Below the pieces are notes generated by a model. It saw only the letters and a program-made list of their open reading frames with translations. It had not been told where the DNA came from and searched no databases. A DNA stretch of 64,000 nt from Eudorina sp. 2006-703-Eu-15. Taxonomy: Eukaryota > Chlorophyta > Chlorophyceae > Chlamydomonadales > Volvocaceae. The position numbers and the translations under genes are program-made. The DNA is taken from the NCBI GenBank assembly GCA_003117195.1, contig BDSI01000082.1, positions 310,001 through 374,000 of the forward strand. Direction: 5' to 3'. Positions 60,715 through 64,000 of this stretch are shown here, in pieces (within the stretch, counting starts at the first letter, position 1; each line of letters begins with the position of its first letter).

Positions 60715-60886
60715 CCTCTGATGAGGAGGGGCGTAGTCCACTTAGTCCACACTGTACCGCCCATCGAGGGGGGTACTCACCGCCTACCGTAATCGTCGCA
60801 GGACTGCGTCCACCTGATAGTCCATTAGCCAGCTCAACTAGCCCAGGTGCCTACAGCCCCCTTGCCACCAGGGTGTGTGTGTGTGT

Positions 60887-60960
60887 ATCGTTACATATCT
60901 TCCGGGCCGACACTGGCCGGGGGCGCTAACCCGCCCCATACGGGAGACCGCCGAAGCACT
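60887..60960 (+). repeat. Repeat R5, copy 3
   Basis: Same unit again, preceded by a short GT run (60871-60886) and followed by the CCCCCGGATACGGGGG hairpin in the place of the copy-2 hairpin, then GGGGCGTA. Confidence 0.85.
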
Positions 60961-61183
60961 TTCCCCCGGATACGGGGGAAAGGGGCGTAAGGGGCCTCTG
61001 TCCCCTCGCTCTCAACCAAGGGCGCGTGCCCGATCCCCGAGGATCGGTGACCGCTGTGCCCCCTCAAGGGAGTGGGCGAAGGCCCATCCCGGGCGGTCTG
61101 CGCCTCGCAGTCCGCTGTTCAACCTCCTCAAGTCCTTGCAGCACCCAGGGCAAGTTAAAGCTTCGTTGGGGAGTTGCCCATCC

Positions 61184-64000
<2,817 letters not shown>

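Overview
The window is nuclear DNA of a green alga, most likely a multicellular volvocine (Volvox/Pleodorina/Eudorina/Gonium group). The reasons are GC-rich exons of 30-300 bp separated by more AT-rich introns, GT-AG junctions with a few GC-AG ones, a TGTAA-type poly(A) signal, Ala/Gly/Gln-rich low-complexity protein tails, and a light-receptor family known from Chlamydomonas and Volvox. All supportable protein-coding sequence is on the minus strand and forms two large multi-exon genes in tandem. Most long single-frame ORFs on the plus strand are GC-rich or microsatellite shadows.

Gene 1 (918 to about 17,750, minus) encodes a histidine kinase rhodopsin, also called a two-component cyclase opsin. 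I could join 23 exons with matching phases from the first rhodopsin helix to the stop codon: 6,024 nt, 2,007 residues, plus an unresolved N-terminus. The order is microbial-type rhodopsin (Schiff-base lysine present, Cys at the usual carboxylate counterion position), HisKA with the phospho-accepting His, HATPase_c, a low-complexity linker, two complete receiver domains, a class III cyclase-like domain that has lost most catalytic residues, and a roughly 700-residue Gln/Gly/Ala-rich tail ending in a short basic stretch. The parts suggest light-controlled autophosphorylation with phosphotransfer to two receivers and a cyclase homology domain as output or scaffold.

17.8-21.4 kb is intergenic. 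It holds a dispersed GC-rich repeat (R1 copy 1), several microsatellites and an exon-like ORF I cannot assign.

Gene 2 (21,717-55,571, minus) is a giant gene of about 59 exons coding for about 2,820 residues. It starts with a predicted N-myristoylated and palmitoylated N-terminus (MGAGCC). An ankyrin-repeat-rich N-terminal third follows, then an acidic, Ser/Gly-rich disordered middle, a second ankyrin cluster and a long helical C-terminal region. I recognise no enzyme domain and no named orthologue. Its introns carry two inverted copies of a 1-kb transposable element (TE-A), an R1 copy, a 175-bp pentanucleotide satellite and a perfect 16-bp palindrome touching a splice acceptor.

55.6-64 kb appears to be gene-free and repeat-rich: a rearranged R1 copy split by a 427-bp TRIM-like element with 5-bp target duplication, a run of composite repeats (R4, R5) each abutting long (GT)n tracts, and about 2.6 kb of unannotatable sequence. 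No rRNA, intact tRNA or CRISPR was seen.
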